Shown: piece by piece, positions 9,960 to 20,425 of the stretch
How positions within the stretch are numbered: position 1 is the stretch's first letter
Layout of the letters: each line of letters opens with the position of its first letter
NCBI GenBank assembly: GCA_933228895.1
Contig: OW121855.1
Span: 35,540,698 to 35,604,697 of the forward strand
Length of the DNA stretch: 64,000 bases
Direction: 5' to 3'
DNA from: Platycnemis pennipes
Taxonomy: Eukaryota > Arthropoda > Insecta > Odonata > Platycnemididae
Notes under the pieces: generated by a model
Database searches by the model: none
Seen by the model: the letters and a program-made list of their open reading frames with translations, nothing else
What the model was told of the DNA's origin: nothing
Position numbers and translations under genes: made by a program

Positions 9960-10072
9960 GACCCTTTAGTTGCTTGCTTGCATGCTAGTAGTGAATGCTT
10001 GGTGACCTTCACCCCCTGCCACACACCCTCGCGGTGGCTTGCAGGGTATCGTGTAGATGTAGATGTAGATGT
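9960..10072 (+). promoter_or_regulatory. element F 3' UTR with terminal hairpin and GTAGAT tail
   Basis: A short 3' UTR ends in a stem-loop: CCCTG (10014-10018) pairs with CAGGG (10042-10046), and CCAC (10019-10022) with GTGG (10034-10037), with a bulged cttg and an 11-nt loop. It is followed by about three GTAGAT repeats instead of poly(A). The same hairpin and tail occur at most fragments of this family in the window. In related elements a 3'-terminal structure and short repeat guide the reverse transcriptase to its template; that role is inferred here. Confidence 0.75.
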
Positions 10073-10800
10073 TCTGGGACGATTTCTCAGGTAGTAGACG
10101 GTACTCACACGAATATTAGGAGTACGATGAAAACTAGTATTTATTGCAATATGGCGTAGCTGTTAAAGTTTAAATTATACTGAGTAAGGTCAGTTTTTGC
10201 CGTGGTAGCCCCCCACCGCGCGGGTCGAGGAGAAAAACCAGCCTTGAGCCTCGGAGCTCGGGAAAGGGTCGCGGATTAGGACCCTTCCCGAGGTAGGACA
10301 CACCCTTCTGCCGACAACCTGAGACATGACAGCCAACCAGGGCAGACCTGATAACCCAGATCATCACTTTTAACCAAAAATAATTATAACACGAGCGAAC
10401 ATAGTACCTACTATGAAGATCAGTGATCCATCCCTGCTGTGCGGGGAAAATATTTCTATCGATATTCGATGCTGATACTCTCACGGAGGGAATAGAGAAT
10501 ATCAAAGTATCTCGAGACTCATACTTAGTGCTTATAAATAGTAATAATTTGATTAAAAAAGACGATAAATGCGTAATATACCCGAGAGGCTTGGTGGCAG
10601 TCATGGATCTTGTCGTCCAGTTTGCTGTTGACTTAAACTTTGTGGCCCATGTTAATCGAACCAACTCCTGTTTGAAATTCTCCAAAGTATCGGGATTTTC
10701 TTTTGAATTTGTGTGTCATTTATTGAAGCACCTCACCTCCCCTATGCTGACGACAGGCACGTTGCCAGAAATTTCCTTCGGGGGGGGACTAAGTCTAGCC
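10073..10800. other. unique DNA, no gene recognised
   Basis: Flank of the first full-length element. A GC-rich patch at about 10190-10330 has no recognisable identity. An open frame at 10423-10803 (126 codons, plus) shows no known domain and overlaps a minus-strand frame of similar length, so I do not call it a gene. Confidence 0.4.
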
Positions 10801-11204
10801 TAGCGTAACTTGAAACAATACAGCTTTGCCCGTTCGGTGCCAACATGTTACAGCTCTCTTCCCTGAATTTTCTGTGCCTGGTATTTACTTTCACAGTGCC
10901 CATTCTTATCTATTCTCACTGGTCTCGTTCACTGCTTGCCTTTTTATGAAGCAGTTAATTTAACCTGTCCCAGAAGAGAAGTTCAATGCGTACATAAATA
11001 TCAGATTGAAAAAACTATTATTAACCACACACATGCATCAAGCTAGTGATCACGTTTCAAGGCACTTAACACTTGAATTATACGCCGTGTATTCCGGATT
11101 ATCATGCCCAGTTAAAATCAGAACAAAATTATTGGGAAAAAAATTCGGGGGGGGAAGGGGGGGGGCTGAAGTCCCATGAGCCCCTCCCCTGGCTACATGC
11201 CTGG
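10801..11204 (+). repeat. unnamed interspersed repeat, copy 1 of 2
   Basis: This stretch is homologous over nearly its whole length, in inverted orientation, to 61753-62140, with small indels. Both copies begin with tagcgtaacttgaaac and end near a G-rich block followed by cctggctacatgcctgg (cctggctacgtgcctg in the other copy). No coding capacity is seen. The ctacgtgcctg-type end next to a G-run resembles ends of non-autonomous DNA transposons, but the opposite end gives no clear inverted partner, so the class is open. Confidence 0.7.
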
Positions 11205-11391
11205 TTGACGATCCTTGTGCTGGAGTGCTTTCTACATCAAGTGAAGCTTTTCTTCTCTCGTGCGGTAATTCAGTAAAGGCAAATGATCCTGGAATTCGAC
11301 CACTAGTGGAATCAAACCATATGCATGCAAGTGCATGTACGGTCCATTTATTCCTCTTTCAATATCCGACATTGAGTAATGTACGTATAAG

Positions 11392-11640
11392 CAGTGGTGT
11401 AGGCATGATTTCCTCTGGGGGGTTTCATTATTATGTATGTGCATAAAATGATATTTAGATTATTATTTACTAAAACAATACTTAAATTGACATTATATTT
11501 TCGTGAAGACTATTCAACTATATTTTTCAGCCCAATAAGCAACATTATAAACGCTAGTGCAAAATAGACAAAATATGATAAATTACGAGAATGCTTTTGA
11601 GGGGGGCTTTAAACCCTATACCCTCCGTCGGTAGAAGTAC
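11392..11640 (+). repeat. unnamed MITE-like repeat, copy 1 of 2 (shorter)
   Basis: Starts cagtggtgtaggcatgattt, then a G-run and ggtttcatta, and is alignable to 54114-54300 (cagtggcgtcgcaggattt). Both contain the block ttcagcccaataagcaac (tccagcccaataagcaac in the other copy) and end in a G-rich stretch with aaaccctataccc or aaaccctaaaccc. A cagtggcg-type terminus is seen in hAT-like non-autonomous elements, a tentative assignment. This copy is about half the length of the other, probably by internal deletion. Confidence 0.6.
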
Positions 11641-11713
11641 AGTTTAAATTTGGTACTCATTCCAAAGAGAAATCGCTGGCTTTTTCATTAAGCATAGTTT
11701 ATAAAGAGAAGGG

Positions 11714-11807
11714 TATGAAGAGAATAGAAAAAGAAGTTAGCCGATAGGAGAACCGTGTGGAGAACCGCGTAAAACCAATCTTGAATGGTTGACCGATGAT
11801 GATGATA
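11714..11807 (+). mobile_element. 3'-end fragment of the RTE-like family
   Basis: Corresponds to the end of the reverse-transcriptase ORF and tail of the family seen at 22072-22287: block agccgatagg, then aaaaccaatcttgaatggtt, then an ATG-repeat tail (gatgatgatgat). It is decayed and only about 95 bp long. Confidence 0.65.
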
Positions 11808-11984
11808 GATTGTAAGAGTCCCTTACAGCTGACAGATCTCTGGTTAACTACTTACGAAGTGTGACATCACGGTAGAATGTTAATTAAATCATTAAAACTG
11901 TGAAGCTACGGATTGTGTCGTGTTATTAGTGTGAAAACAAGAACCTTAGTCTCTCGAACAAGTGAAGTCAATAACGCTGTCGTC

Positions 11985-14718
11985 ATCTACATCTACATCT
12001 ACATCTACACGATACCCTGCAAGCCACCGCGAGGGTGTGTGGCAGGGGGTGAAGGTCACCAAGCATTCACTACTAGCATGCAAGCAAGCAACTAAAGGGT
12101 CTCATGCAACTAGATTGTTAGTATCTATAGTATTTGAGGGGTTAATACATGCATCATGCACTACAGAATACTCTAAAATATTTCCCCTACCTATCCCTTT
12201 CCTATGCTGCCTATTCTGTTCTCTTATAGTACGGGGGAAAAATGCCATTTTGAATCTATCTGTACGACAATCTATCTCTCTAATCTTATTTATCTGGTCG
12301 AATCTAGCATAATACGCTGGTGTTTTCAATATGTGCCTAACATCTTCAGTAAAGCTATCCGATTGAAATTTCTGCAATAGATTAAATCTGAACTTTAATC
12401 TACGCTCTGATAATGATTCCCACCCTAATTCTTGTATTAATTCTGATACACTACTCAACCTATCGTAACACCTTTTGACGAACCTAGCTGCTCTACGCTG
12501 CACACTGTCTAGTTCTCTCATCAAACCTAATTCATTAGGATCCCATACACTGGCTGCATACTCAAGGTGGGGCCTAACTAGTGAAAAGTAGCATCGCTCT
12601 TTTGTCTTCTCATCACATTTCCCAAGTACTCTTTTTATAAATCCTAGCTTTCTCTTCGCTCGGCCGCATATTTCCCTTATGTGTCTTCCCCACGATAAAT
12701 CTTTAGTGATTGTTACACCTAAATATCTTACGGTTTCAACGTTTTCGATCTTCGTGTTATTAATTCTATAGGATCGCTCTATCGAATTATTCCTCCTCCA
12801 AAAATTGATAGCTACACACTTTTTAAGGTTGAGTTCTAACTGCCATTTGTCGCACCACTCTTCAATTGCATCTAAATCCTTGCTAAGTGATTTCATGTCC
12901 TCTTCGTTTGATATACCCCTGTACACCACCGCATCGTCTGCAAAAAGTCTAAGGTTACTACTAACTACGGTACCCAAATCGTTTATGTATAAAAGAAATA
13001 GAAGCGGACCTACTACGCTACCCTGGGGAACTCCCGATGTGACTTCGATTGTGTCCGACATGATACCATCTATGACAACCCTCTGCTCTCGCCCACTTAA
13101 GAATTCTTTTACCCAACATACAACGTCTTTATTTATACCAAAACTCTCTAACTTCAAGATTAATTTGTCATGAGGAACTTTATCGAAAGCCTTTTTAAAA
13201 TCTAAAAATATCGCATCAACTTCAGTACTGCTTTCGCCGTGGACTAAAATATCGTGTACGAATAAAGCTAATTGTGTCTCGCAAGATCTACCTTTCCGGA
13301 ACCCATGCTGGCTGTTTATGAGTAATCCCTGACTATCCAAATGCCCCATGATCGAACTGACTACTATGTGCTCAAATATCTTACAAGAGATTGACGTGAG
13401 TGAAATGGGTCTGTAGTTACTAGGTTCTTCCCTATCACCGCTTTTAAATATAGGTGTAATGTTAGCTACTTTCCAATCCTTGGGTACTGTGTGGTTCTTT
13501 AGTGTTTTATTGAATATTATTTCTAGATAGGGGGCTATTTCAGAAGCTAATGTTTTATAAACTCTGGAAGGAATTTGATCGGGACCTGGTGCTTTGTTTT
13601 TACTTATGCTTTTTAACTGCTGCTCTATTCCGCGACATGAAATTTTTATTTCGGGCATTTGCTCACTGAAAGTGTTCGGCGGTGGTTCCACTGCGTTTTG
13701 TGACGATGAGTTGAATACACTTTGGAAGAAGGTGTTTAAAGTGTTGGCTTTTTCTACACTGCTGGTGACTCTGATTCCTTTATCATTTTTAAGTGTGTGC
13801 ACTGTGGACTTATTTCCCTGAAGCTCTCTCACATATGACCAAAACGCTTTAGGATTGCTATCTAAATATTCTCCTAACATCTTGCTCTTGAAATGTGATA
13901 ACGCTTGCCGACATGATTTCCTTGCTAATGCTCTCGATTTTTTATAGTTTTGAACTAGCTCATTTTTTTCCTCTACCGATAGACCCCGTCTGGCATTTTT
14001 CATCTTAGCGTGGCATACCCTTTGTCGCTTTAGTGATTTCCTAACCTCCGCGTTATACCACCTTGGCTCTGTATTATCACTAATATATTTACTTGGTATG
14101 TATTTATGAACTGCGTTACGGGTGACCTCAAGAAATTCTCTCCACGAATCCTCTGTATTTAATCCTTTGCTTTGTTCGCTGAATACATTAAACGCTTCCC
14201 TTAATTCCTCTTTCATACCGTCGTAATTTGCCTTGCCAAATAAGTACACCCTCCTCCTTGGTTTATAATGTCTTTCAACGCCTACAATAAATTTCGCATG
14301 CACTATTTTATGGTCACTAATTCCTGTGTCTGTAACTGTATTTAGAACTCTCTCGGGTATATTTGTTGCTAATAAGTCTAGAATGTTGTTACCCCTGGTC
14401 GGCTCTGTTACTAGCTGTTGTAGAGAATGTGTCGTAAAGGTGTTCAACAGTGATTCGCAATGTTCCTTATCCTTACCTCCTGCAATGAAACTACACGTAT
14501 TCCAGTCTATCGAGGGGAGATTGAAATCTCCGCCTACTATTATTCCTCTATCATTCTTCCCAGAAAGTAATGTGCGTATCTCTGACTCTAGCTCTATTAT
14601 AGAATTGACGTCTGCGTCCGGTGGCCTGTAATATGCACCTACATATATCTTTTTTGCGTTACTACTTTTACTTTTAACGGAACACCAAATACTTTCTACA
14701 TTTCGCTCTGAAATAAGT
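11985..14718 (-). mobile_element. inverted, 5'-truncated element F copy
   Basis: Minus-strand copy with a complete 3' end (tail of four ATCTAC units as read on the plus strand at 11985) and its 5' end cut at 14718, within the endonuclease domain. Its 3' end faces that of the copy ending at 10072. Candidate target-site duplication: gtcgtc at 11979-11984 and again at 14728-14733, with about nine extra bases between the element end and the repeat; a shorter cgtc match is also possible. The sequence is nearly identical to the full-length copies. Confidence 0.9.
12102..14717 (-). CDS. 5'-truncated ORF2 (rest of endonuclease plus complete reverse transcriptase)
   Basis: The frame is open without interruption from the truncation point to the TGA and covers residues about 141-1011 of ORF2. 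It lacks the first endonuclease motifs (VNCRS and TESW) but retains GGDFN, ISDH and all reverse-transcriptase motifs including FADD. Differences from the intact copies are a handful of residues (for example EIKISC for EINISC). The first in-frame ATG is the one corresponding to residue 308 of the full protein. No promoter is present, so this is a dead-on-arrival copy even though the frame is clean. Confidence 0.88.
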   Translation of the reverse strand, partial: LISERNVESIWCSVKSKSSNAKKIYVGAYYRPPDADVNSIIELESEIRTLLSGKNDRGIIVGGDFNLPSIDWNTCSFIAGGKDKEHCESLLNTFTTHSLQQLVTEPTRGNNILDLLATNIPERVLNTVTDTGISDHKIVHAKFIVGVERHYKPRRRVYLFGKANYDGMKEELREAFNVFSEQSKGLNTEDSWREFLEVTRNAVHKYIPSKYISDNTEPRWYNAEVRKSLKRQRVCHAKMKNARRGLSVEEKNELVQNYKKSRALARKSCRQALSHFKSKMLGEYLDSNPKAFWSYVRELQGNKSTVHTLKNDKGIRVTSSVEKANTLNTFFQSVFNSSSQNAVEPPPNTFSEQMPEIKISCRGIEQQLKSISKNKAPGPDQIPSRVYKTLASEIAPYLEIIFNKTLKNHTVPKDWKVANITPIFKSGDREEPSNYRPISLTSISCKIFEHIVVSSIMGHLDSQGLLINSQHGFRKGRSCETQLALFVHDILVHGESSTEVDAIFLDFKKAFDKVPHDKLILKLESFGINKDVVCWVKEFLSGREQRVVIDGIMSDTIEVTSGVPQGSVVGPLLFLLYINDLGTVVSSNLRLFADDAVVYRGISNEEDMKSLSKDLDAIEEWCDKWQLELNLKKCVAINFWRRNNSIERSYRINNTKIENVETVRYLGVTITKDLSWGRHIREICGRAKRKLGFIKRVLGKCDEKTKERCYFSLVRPHLEYAASVWDPNELGLMRELDSVQRRAARFVKRCYDRLSSVSELIQELGWESLSERRLKFRFNLLQKFQSDSFTEDVRHILKTPAYYARFDQINKIREIDCRTDRFKMAFFPRTIREQNRQHRKGIGRGNILEYSVVHDACINPSNTIDTNNLVA

Positions 14719-15275
14719 CGTCTAAACGTCGTCTAAATAAGTTTCGTCTAGCGAAGGTGAACCTTCGTTGCTCTGAGCTTGGAATAAGATGTGAAAAAAC
14801 TAAGCGGAGAAGGCAAGGACGTATCGAGGACGGATTAACAATGTAGTAGCATTCCACCTCAAAGAATGCGTTCCATAGTGACCGTTGAGACCTAAATAAG
14901 GTTTGAACTGCATTTATTGTCCATTTAAGCAAGTCATTCTTGTCACTTTTTGCTGTAAGGAACTAATCAGTGATGGAAGTGACTTGTATGGGTTGTGAAA
15001 GGTTCAATGCTAAAATAAGTTCAGTTTCATAATATGATAAAATATGAAACGAAGTTGATTGCATGCAGTAGTTCATTTTTAAGCGATAACTTTCGAGGAA
15101 CTACCTGTTTTCCAATTGCTATACTGAAGTGAAAGCTGTCAATTTGGGAGAAAATTGCCCCCCTTTTTAACCTAATTCCTAGTCTCAAAGTTTGCTGTTT
15201 GGTGCAGTTATATTTTTAGGAAAATTCTCCAGTATTGATTGGTCGATGTTGAAGGCTGTTTTCAAACTCGTGGAA
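14719..15275. other. flank with short shuffled repeats, otherwise unique
   Basis: Immediately beside the truncated element, aaataagt and cgtctaaa each occur twice within 14711-14742, suggesting templated filler at the insertion junction. The remainder is AT-rich with no recognised gene or repeat. Confidence 0.5.
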
Positions 15276-15415
15276 AGGTGCCGGCCGCCTCGTCGGTAGT
15301 CCGCCACCCGGTGATGCCAAGGTAGCTGATTCGATTCTCTTCTCAGTCGTGGATATTGTATCGTATTAAGTTTAAGTTTAGACTGGACACATAATACTAT
15401 ACAACCAACACTTTA
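15276..15415 (+). repeat. SINE-like element with tRNA-derived head
   Basis: A tRNA-like head (ggccgcctcgtcggtagtcc, then a box-B-like gctgattcgattctc at 15327-15341) is followed by an AT-rich body. Box A is imperfect. Architecture suggests a polymerase III-promoted SINE. No clear tail or target-site duplication was identified. Confidence 0.45.
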
Positions 15416-18400
15416 GGGTAGTGGCTTAAAACAGAATTCCACAAATACTACGTGGAAATTGGTTCTACGTGATAGATAAATTTGCGCGTATAACTTTAAG
15501 TATTGAAATCAGTGAACAGCCGTTTGCTCATTAATATTTACATTTTCCGCTTATTTGAGCTGAAGTAACAAATAAATTGAACCTCGAAAAGCAGGTCGGG
15601 TATCTAAGTCGATACACAGATAAGACTCATTCCTCATCTTTCCAAAAATTCCACTGAATATCTGATGAAAATATCAGATGTTGTCGCACATCTATCATTT
15701 TTTATCGTTTTTATCAGCTTCGTTTTTTATTGATTTTATCCGCATACGTTCGACGAAAGTTTTATATACTTAATTTAAGGTCTTAGCAGATATGTCGTAT
15801 TTGACTTCAGCCGTTTAAGCCACTCTTCTATGTACAAACTACTTATGATTAAATTTAACTGTTTCCAGCTGATGTTGTTCAATCGTTGTGCATCATGAGA
15901 TTTATCAAATCTAAGTAATGCCAATATTTTCCCAGTACTCTGTTTACATAGTATCAAAATCTGTCTAATGCTTGATAATCCACAAGTAAGAAATTTCGCG
16001 TAATATTAAGCATTAAAAAACACGAATGAGCGTTTTGTTGTGGTGCAACAGGATTTTCCCACCCGTTACAATTTTTCTTTGTTAATCATCATTGACCTGG
16101 TCGGGAATCCAATGTTTTACGTTCGAAAAGGCCCTCTAAACCTATCACATCAAGCGAAAAATAGAGCTTCATTTTCAAAGTCATAGGAATCGTCATAACT
16201 TGTTTTGATATTTCTCCCCTAAGTACCCGCGGTAGTTCACCACATCATTCTCCCTTCCAAGAAGAATTTTTTTATGACAATAATCAGATTTTCCAGTAAA
16301 TGATTGACTCGCCTTGACGAAACAGATTTCTTTGTCTGTGTTTGTTAACTCTTTAAGAATATCTTCATGAACTGCGTGATTTATCCGAGAACATTAAAAC
16401 CCCCAGGTTATTACAATTTTTTATTGTGATGGCGTCCTTTGAAAGGACATTACGGCATGCCTAGTGTGTTTACTTCACGTTGCCGTTGGCAGCCACTTAC
16501 CGTTCTATTTGAATCGAAGGGAAGGGATGAAGAACGTTATGGTCACGCGCTCAATTTGCGTACAGAGATTACTTGCTCTAGTGGGTGCAAAATGGTCCTG
16601 CTTTAAGCAGATGCATTTCTGTGCATCCATCGCGTATACGGTTCATTTTTAGACACCCTGAATGGTAGGAGGCTTTTGCAGCTGTCTCGGAGTCGCTTAT
16701 GGTGTTTTCTGCATCGGAATGCTTCGCAAAAAGCGCTCTGTACGTTTTGGATTAGCTGCGACCTTTTTTGTGTTAAGCATTCAACGCGCTTGGCCTGCTA
16801 CCCGAGTCTGCCTCTCTCCGCTTTCGTTCTGAGTGTCGGCGTTGCTTCTGTGAAGTTTCGGAGCTACTTCGTCCATGACATCATTACTTTTTTCTCTTGT
16901 CCTCCGTCTCGACAATCGTATCCCTGCAGGCAAAACTCAATTAAGTTGTAATTCATGCTCGTCGTTCCCCGTGGCAAGAGATGCGTGCAGAAAGAGCCTT
17001 TTAACGCGCTTTTTGTTCCTGAATAACTTAGTGCTGTGAACTCTAAATGAGCGTGGAGAGATGACAAAGACCTTCATTACTGAAAGGCGCAAAGCACAAT
17101 GCACTTGTTGAGCTCTATCGTAGTTGCATCCTCTTGCGATTGGAGCAGAGGAATGTGCAAAGGATACTGGAATGTCGTGACACTTTCCAGTCCACGCCCG
17201 AGTTTTTTTTTTTGTTTCTGACGTCATCAGACCCCCGCTGAGCTTTTCGTGATGATTTCAGTAGCTGAAGCAGTCGCACTCTCCTCACCCGCATCTTACA
17301 CAGTTATAATGCGTGCTTATCACGTCAATGTGATTACAGATTATCTCCCGAAAATAAATTTAGTACCAAAACCGCAATATAGATTCTTCCAACATGTATG
17401 ATAGGAAATTGATTAGAAAGGTTTTTAAACAACTGTTCTGTTACTTTATTGTAGTTTTAAACCATACACTTTTTTGATCAGATATACGTTGCTTAATTAT
17501 ATCTGTAATCCATTTGAAAAATGTTATGTATTCGCTTGTATTTTACGTGCCAAATGGAGAAAGCAGGAAAACGTTTTTTAAACCCTATTTCCTTTAAAAT
17601 AAGAAACGGAATCTCCGGAATAGAGCATGCGTGCTATCCTAATATATTTATTATTTTCAGTGCCTTTTAATCGATTTTAATTGTAGTTTGTTTACTCGTC
17701 GTATCGATATCTTCCAACAACTTCCGCCCTGGGAGGCTTCGAGTAACTTGAAGCTTGGCTTGAACCTACTCTCATTTGATGGTATCGAAATGTATTTCTC
17801 CAAGATGGGAATGTATTCCCTCCACTCCCCAAACACTGACTTCCCAATGAATGCTAAATCCTTTGCCAATGAATGCTAAATACCAAGGCTTAAGCCTTGT
17901 TATCCCAGCAATGAGTGGAATTTCAAGTCTACCTTTCGTAAAGAAGTTGAAATCGACATTTGACGTTGGTTATTTTGTTTTCAATGACTGAGCTGTCATT
18001 CCATCTCATTGGATCGTTTTAACTGACGCGAGCGAATCCCTGGAAACTTTCTCAGGCATAAATGCTTACGTTAGGTTTACGCTACATCTTTATAAGCAAA
18101 CAAACACGATTATTTAGTTATGTTTTTATTTCAGTGGCCAAGAACCTATGTCCTTGCCACTTTGGTGAGTTGTTTCAAACGCTGTATTTTCCACTGACCT
18201 AAGCAAAAAGGCTTAATAAGGTGTTAATTTTGCTATCAGTGAGATCAACAAAAGAGGGCCATGCGTATTTACCAAACTGTACCGGTAGAAATTATTTTTT
18301 GTTTATAGAGCGCCTGCGTTTAATTTGGGTTCGATTAAGTTGATATGAAAGCCAACGAAAACCGATGTGTCTATCTCAGCCCGGGGAACGCGATTAAAAT

Positions 18401-19450
18401 AGGGCGGTAGGATGTTCATAAGGCCTATCCTCTTTCTCCCTTTTCTCATCCCGGCATTATTCTCTCTACGACTGCCTTCAAGCGATCGCTGTTTATTACT
18501 TGGCTCATCCTCTTATTCTGCCTCCCCCAACTTTCCTCCTCCAGGAACTTTCTTTCCTTCAGAACGAAAACCAGTACTTCATTAATAATCTTTCTTTTCA
18601 TCCATTATACCTTCTCCATTATTATGCGGCTGTACTCATCTGCAGTCTACGAATTCAATGGAATCAGGATCAGTAGGTGGGATTTCATCGTCATTAGTTC
18701 TAAAAACTTGGCGGAATTCCGCATAGTTAATTACAAAATGGCTTCATCCAGTGGTGGACATGATCAGGTTGATAGGTTGTTGTCCACCATGCCGGATCTG
18801 ATGACGAATATTGTAAGATGAAACTGGTAGTTAGTTTTATAATTAAGTCCGTGGATTAAAAAAAAGAGGTTTTTACATTTATGGACTCGTCGTAAACGCC
18901 TCCAATTTCTCCTTTTCCGATGTCCATGTTTTTCTGCCAGACATCGTCACTCTTCAGAAAAATCTCCATGCTAACCTTTTCATAATAGCGTTACCTAGAG
19001 CCCTGTTAAACGTTCTCGCCTGTTCGTGGAAGCCTCTACCGTCAAACATTTGTATTATATCCTATTTAAATTTGGTACTTCAACCGGATTTCACCAAAAA
19101 TCTACTTAAGTTACTGAAAGGCTCAACATCTTTGCTCCTCTGCTTTTATTCTCGATTTTGAATTATTTTTTTTAATCCGGATGAAATGTTATATTTTTTG
19201 TGTCGTTACGCGTGTTGTAAGAAGCCTTGCCTCCATCCTTCCTTGCTCTCTCTCCTCCCTCCCTTCAACCCTAAGCCGAAGTCCCACGGTCATATTTGAA
19301 TAAACGTTTTGTGTGCAAATCGGATATTACCGATTTGGACCACGTGATATAGTGGAATCGCATCAAAATAATTTTGGATCCAAAATTTTTCAAGTAAACA
19401 GATTAAACAATTTCCACACCAATATTATGAATGCAACCAATCACTGGCAA
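15416..19450. other. unique AT-rich DNA, no gene recognised
   Basis: About 4 kb with many stops on both strands. Short frames at 16464-16951 and 17657-17879 have no domain and overlap frames on the other strand. A pyrimidine-rich patch lies at 18420-18620. No repeat or RNA gene could be identified. Confidence 0.4.
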
Positions 19451-19630
19451 TAATATTTTTAACGTCATCAGGAAAATATTCTTGGAATTTATTGAAGAGA
19501 TTAAGGCTAAATTTCACTCCACGGTCTGATAATGATGCCCATTTTAGTTCATATAATACACTGGTTACGCTAATATAGTTATCATACCGTCCCTTTACAA
19601 ATCTTGCCGATTTTGCTGATCTGACAATGA
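19451..19630 (-). mobile_element. old ORF2 fragment of an element F relative
   Basis: The minus strand keeps the C-terminal ORF2 region seen also at 23750-23990 and 30540-30740 (plus-strand phrases aatatttttaacgtcatcag, cccattttagttcat, ctttacaaatcttgcc). It is strongly decayed and has no 3' end. It defines an older subfamily than the young copies. Confidence 0.6.
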
Positions 19631-20340
19631 TTCACCTATTTTCTCGTATTACGTTGGTTCGTGTATTCTTCGTCATAACATTGCGTAGTGGGGCTCCCCA
19701 TTTCTGTTTTTTCCAAAAATTGGAAGATATGCGATTGGACCAAAAAGGTGGATGTAAATACATCCACCATAAATGGTGGACATCGGCTTTACATCTTTAG
19801 CTTTCAGTGAGATCCCACACAAGTCGTTGCACAACTCTAGAATCCATTCTCGCGCGTTTTTTCTCCTCCTTTCCCGTGCGTCACAGCCTTCGTGAGGCCG
19901 CAGATGTGTCCGTGTTGCCACGCCCGGGTGCGCGTCTTCTGGGGAGCGGGCGACAGTTGCGCGGGCGGAGCTCCTTCGGACGCATAGTCCCATTACAATT
20001 ACAAGAGCATTGCAAGTCTGAGGGGAATAGGATTCTTAAGCTGACGTAAGACGCCTCTTCTCCGTGATGTATGCTTCTTTCTCATCCCATGACTTCGCGA
20101 CGACACAGGATGACAGTTGTTCATATTATAGGTGGGGACTAAATTGAAGAACGACATCGCTTGGCGGTTTCTTTAGCTTAAAGGAATCGGATCTCACTAA
20201 TCAATAGACAGTTGGGTTAGTTATTAAAGGTCTCGAGTTAAAATCCGGGTAAGGTTTTTTAAGCTATTTTTTAGAACATTCAGCTAAATGAGAACTGCGT
20301 GATTTCTCGGGAGGAAGATTTTTCGAAGAAACCATAGACA
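19631..20340. other. unique DNA with a GC-rich patch
   Basis: A GC-rich patch at about 19845-19985 carries overlapping open frames on both strands (up to 106 codons) without recognisable domains. Nothing else is supported. Confidence 0.35.
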
Positions 20341-20425
20341 GGTATGGGGAAGGCATTAGACTGACTGCCTACCCTGATGAGTGAATTTCACTCGCCATTG
20401 GGCTTCGTGCATCTTAAGGTTCAAC
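20341..20425 (+). repeat. interspersed repeat with conserved hairpin, copy 1
   Basis: Shares ctgac...taccctga, gtgaatttcac, cgccattgg and a final gttcaaccc- or gttgaatc-type block with 57370-57490. At 20379-20393 the sequence gagtgaa-t-ttcactc is a perfect 7-bp stem. At the other copy the stem is gtgtgaa-t-ttcacac, a compensated base-pair change. The final block resembles a polymerase III box B, so a SINE is possible. Confidence 0.5.

Larger units (their letters stand above)
1045..10072 (+). mobile_element. full-length element F (CR1/L2-group non-LTR retrotransposon), split by a nested copy
   Basis: The pieces 1045-2538 and 5495-10072, joined, correspond end to end to the uninterrupted element at 47847-53915: leader, ORF1, ORF2, 3' UTR and GTAGAT tail. 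Between them sits 2539-5494, a second and 5'-truncated copy in the same orientation. The simplest reading is one 6.1-kb element interrupted at its leader/ORF1 boundary. An alternative is two adjacent copies, each rearranged. I find no convincing target-site duplication around 1045 and 10072. ORF1 and ORF2 of the downstream piece are intact and almost identical to the other full copy, so the family was recently mobile. Confidence 0.85.

Noticed and set aside
18380..18620. Possible antisense RTE-like coding remnant in a pyrimidine-rich tract
   Set aside because: No motif could be matched convincingly to the family.
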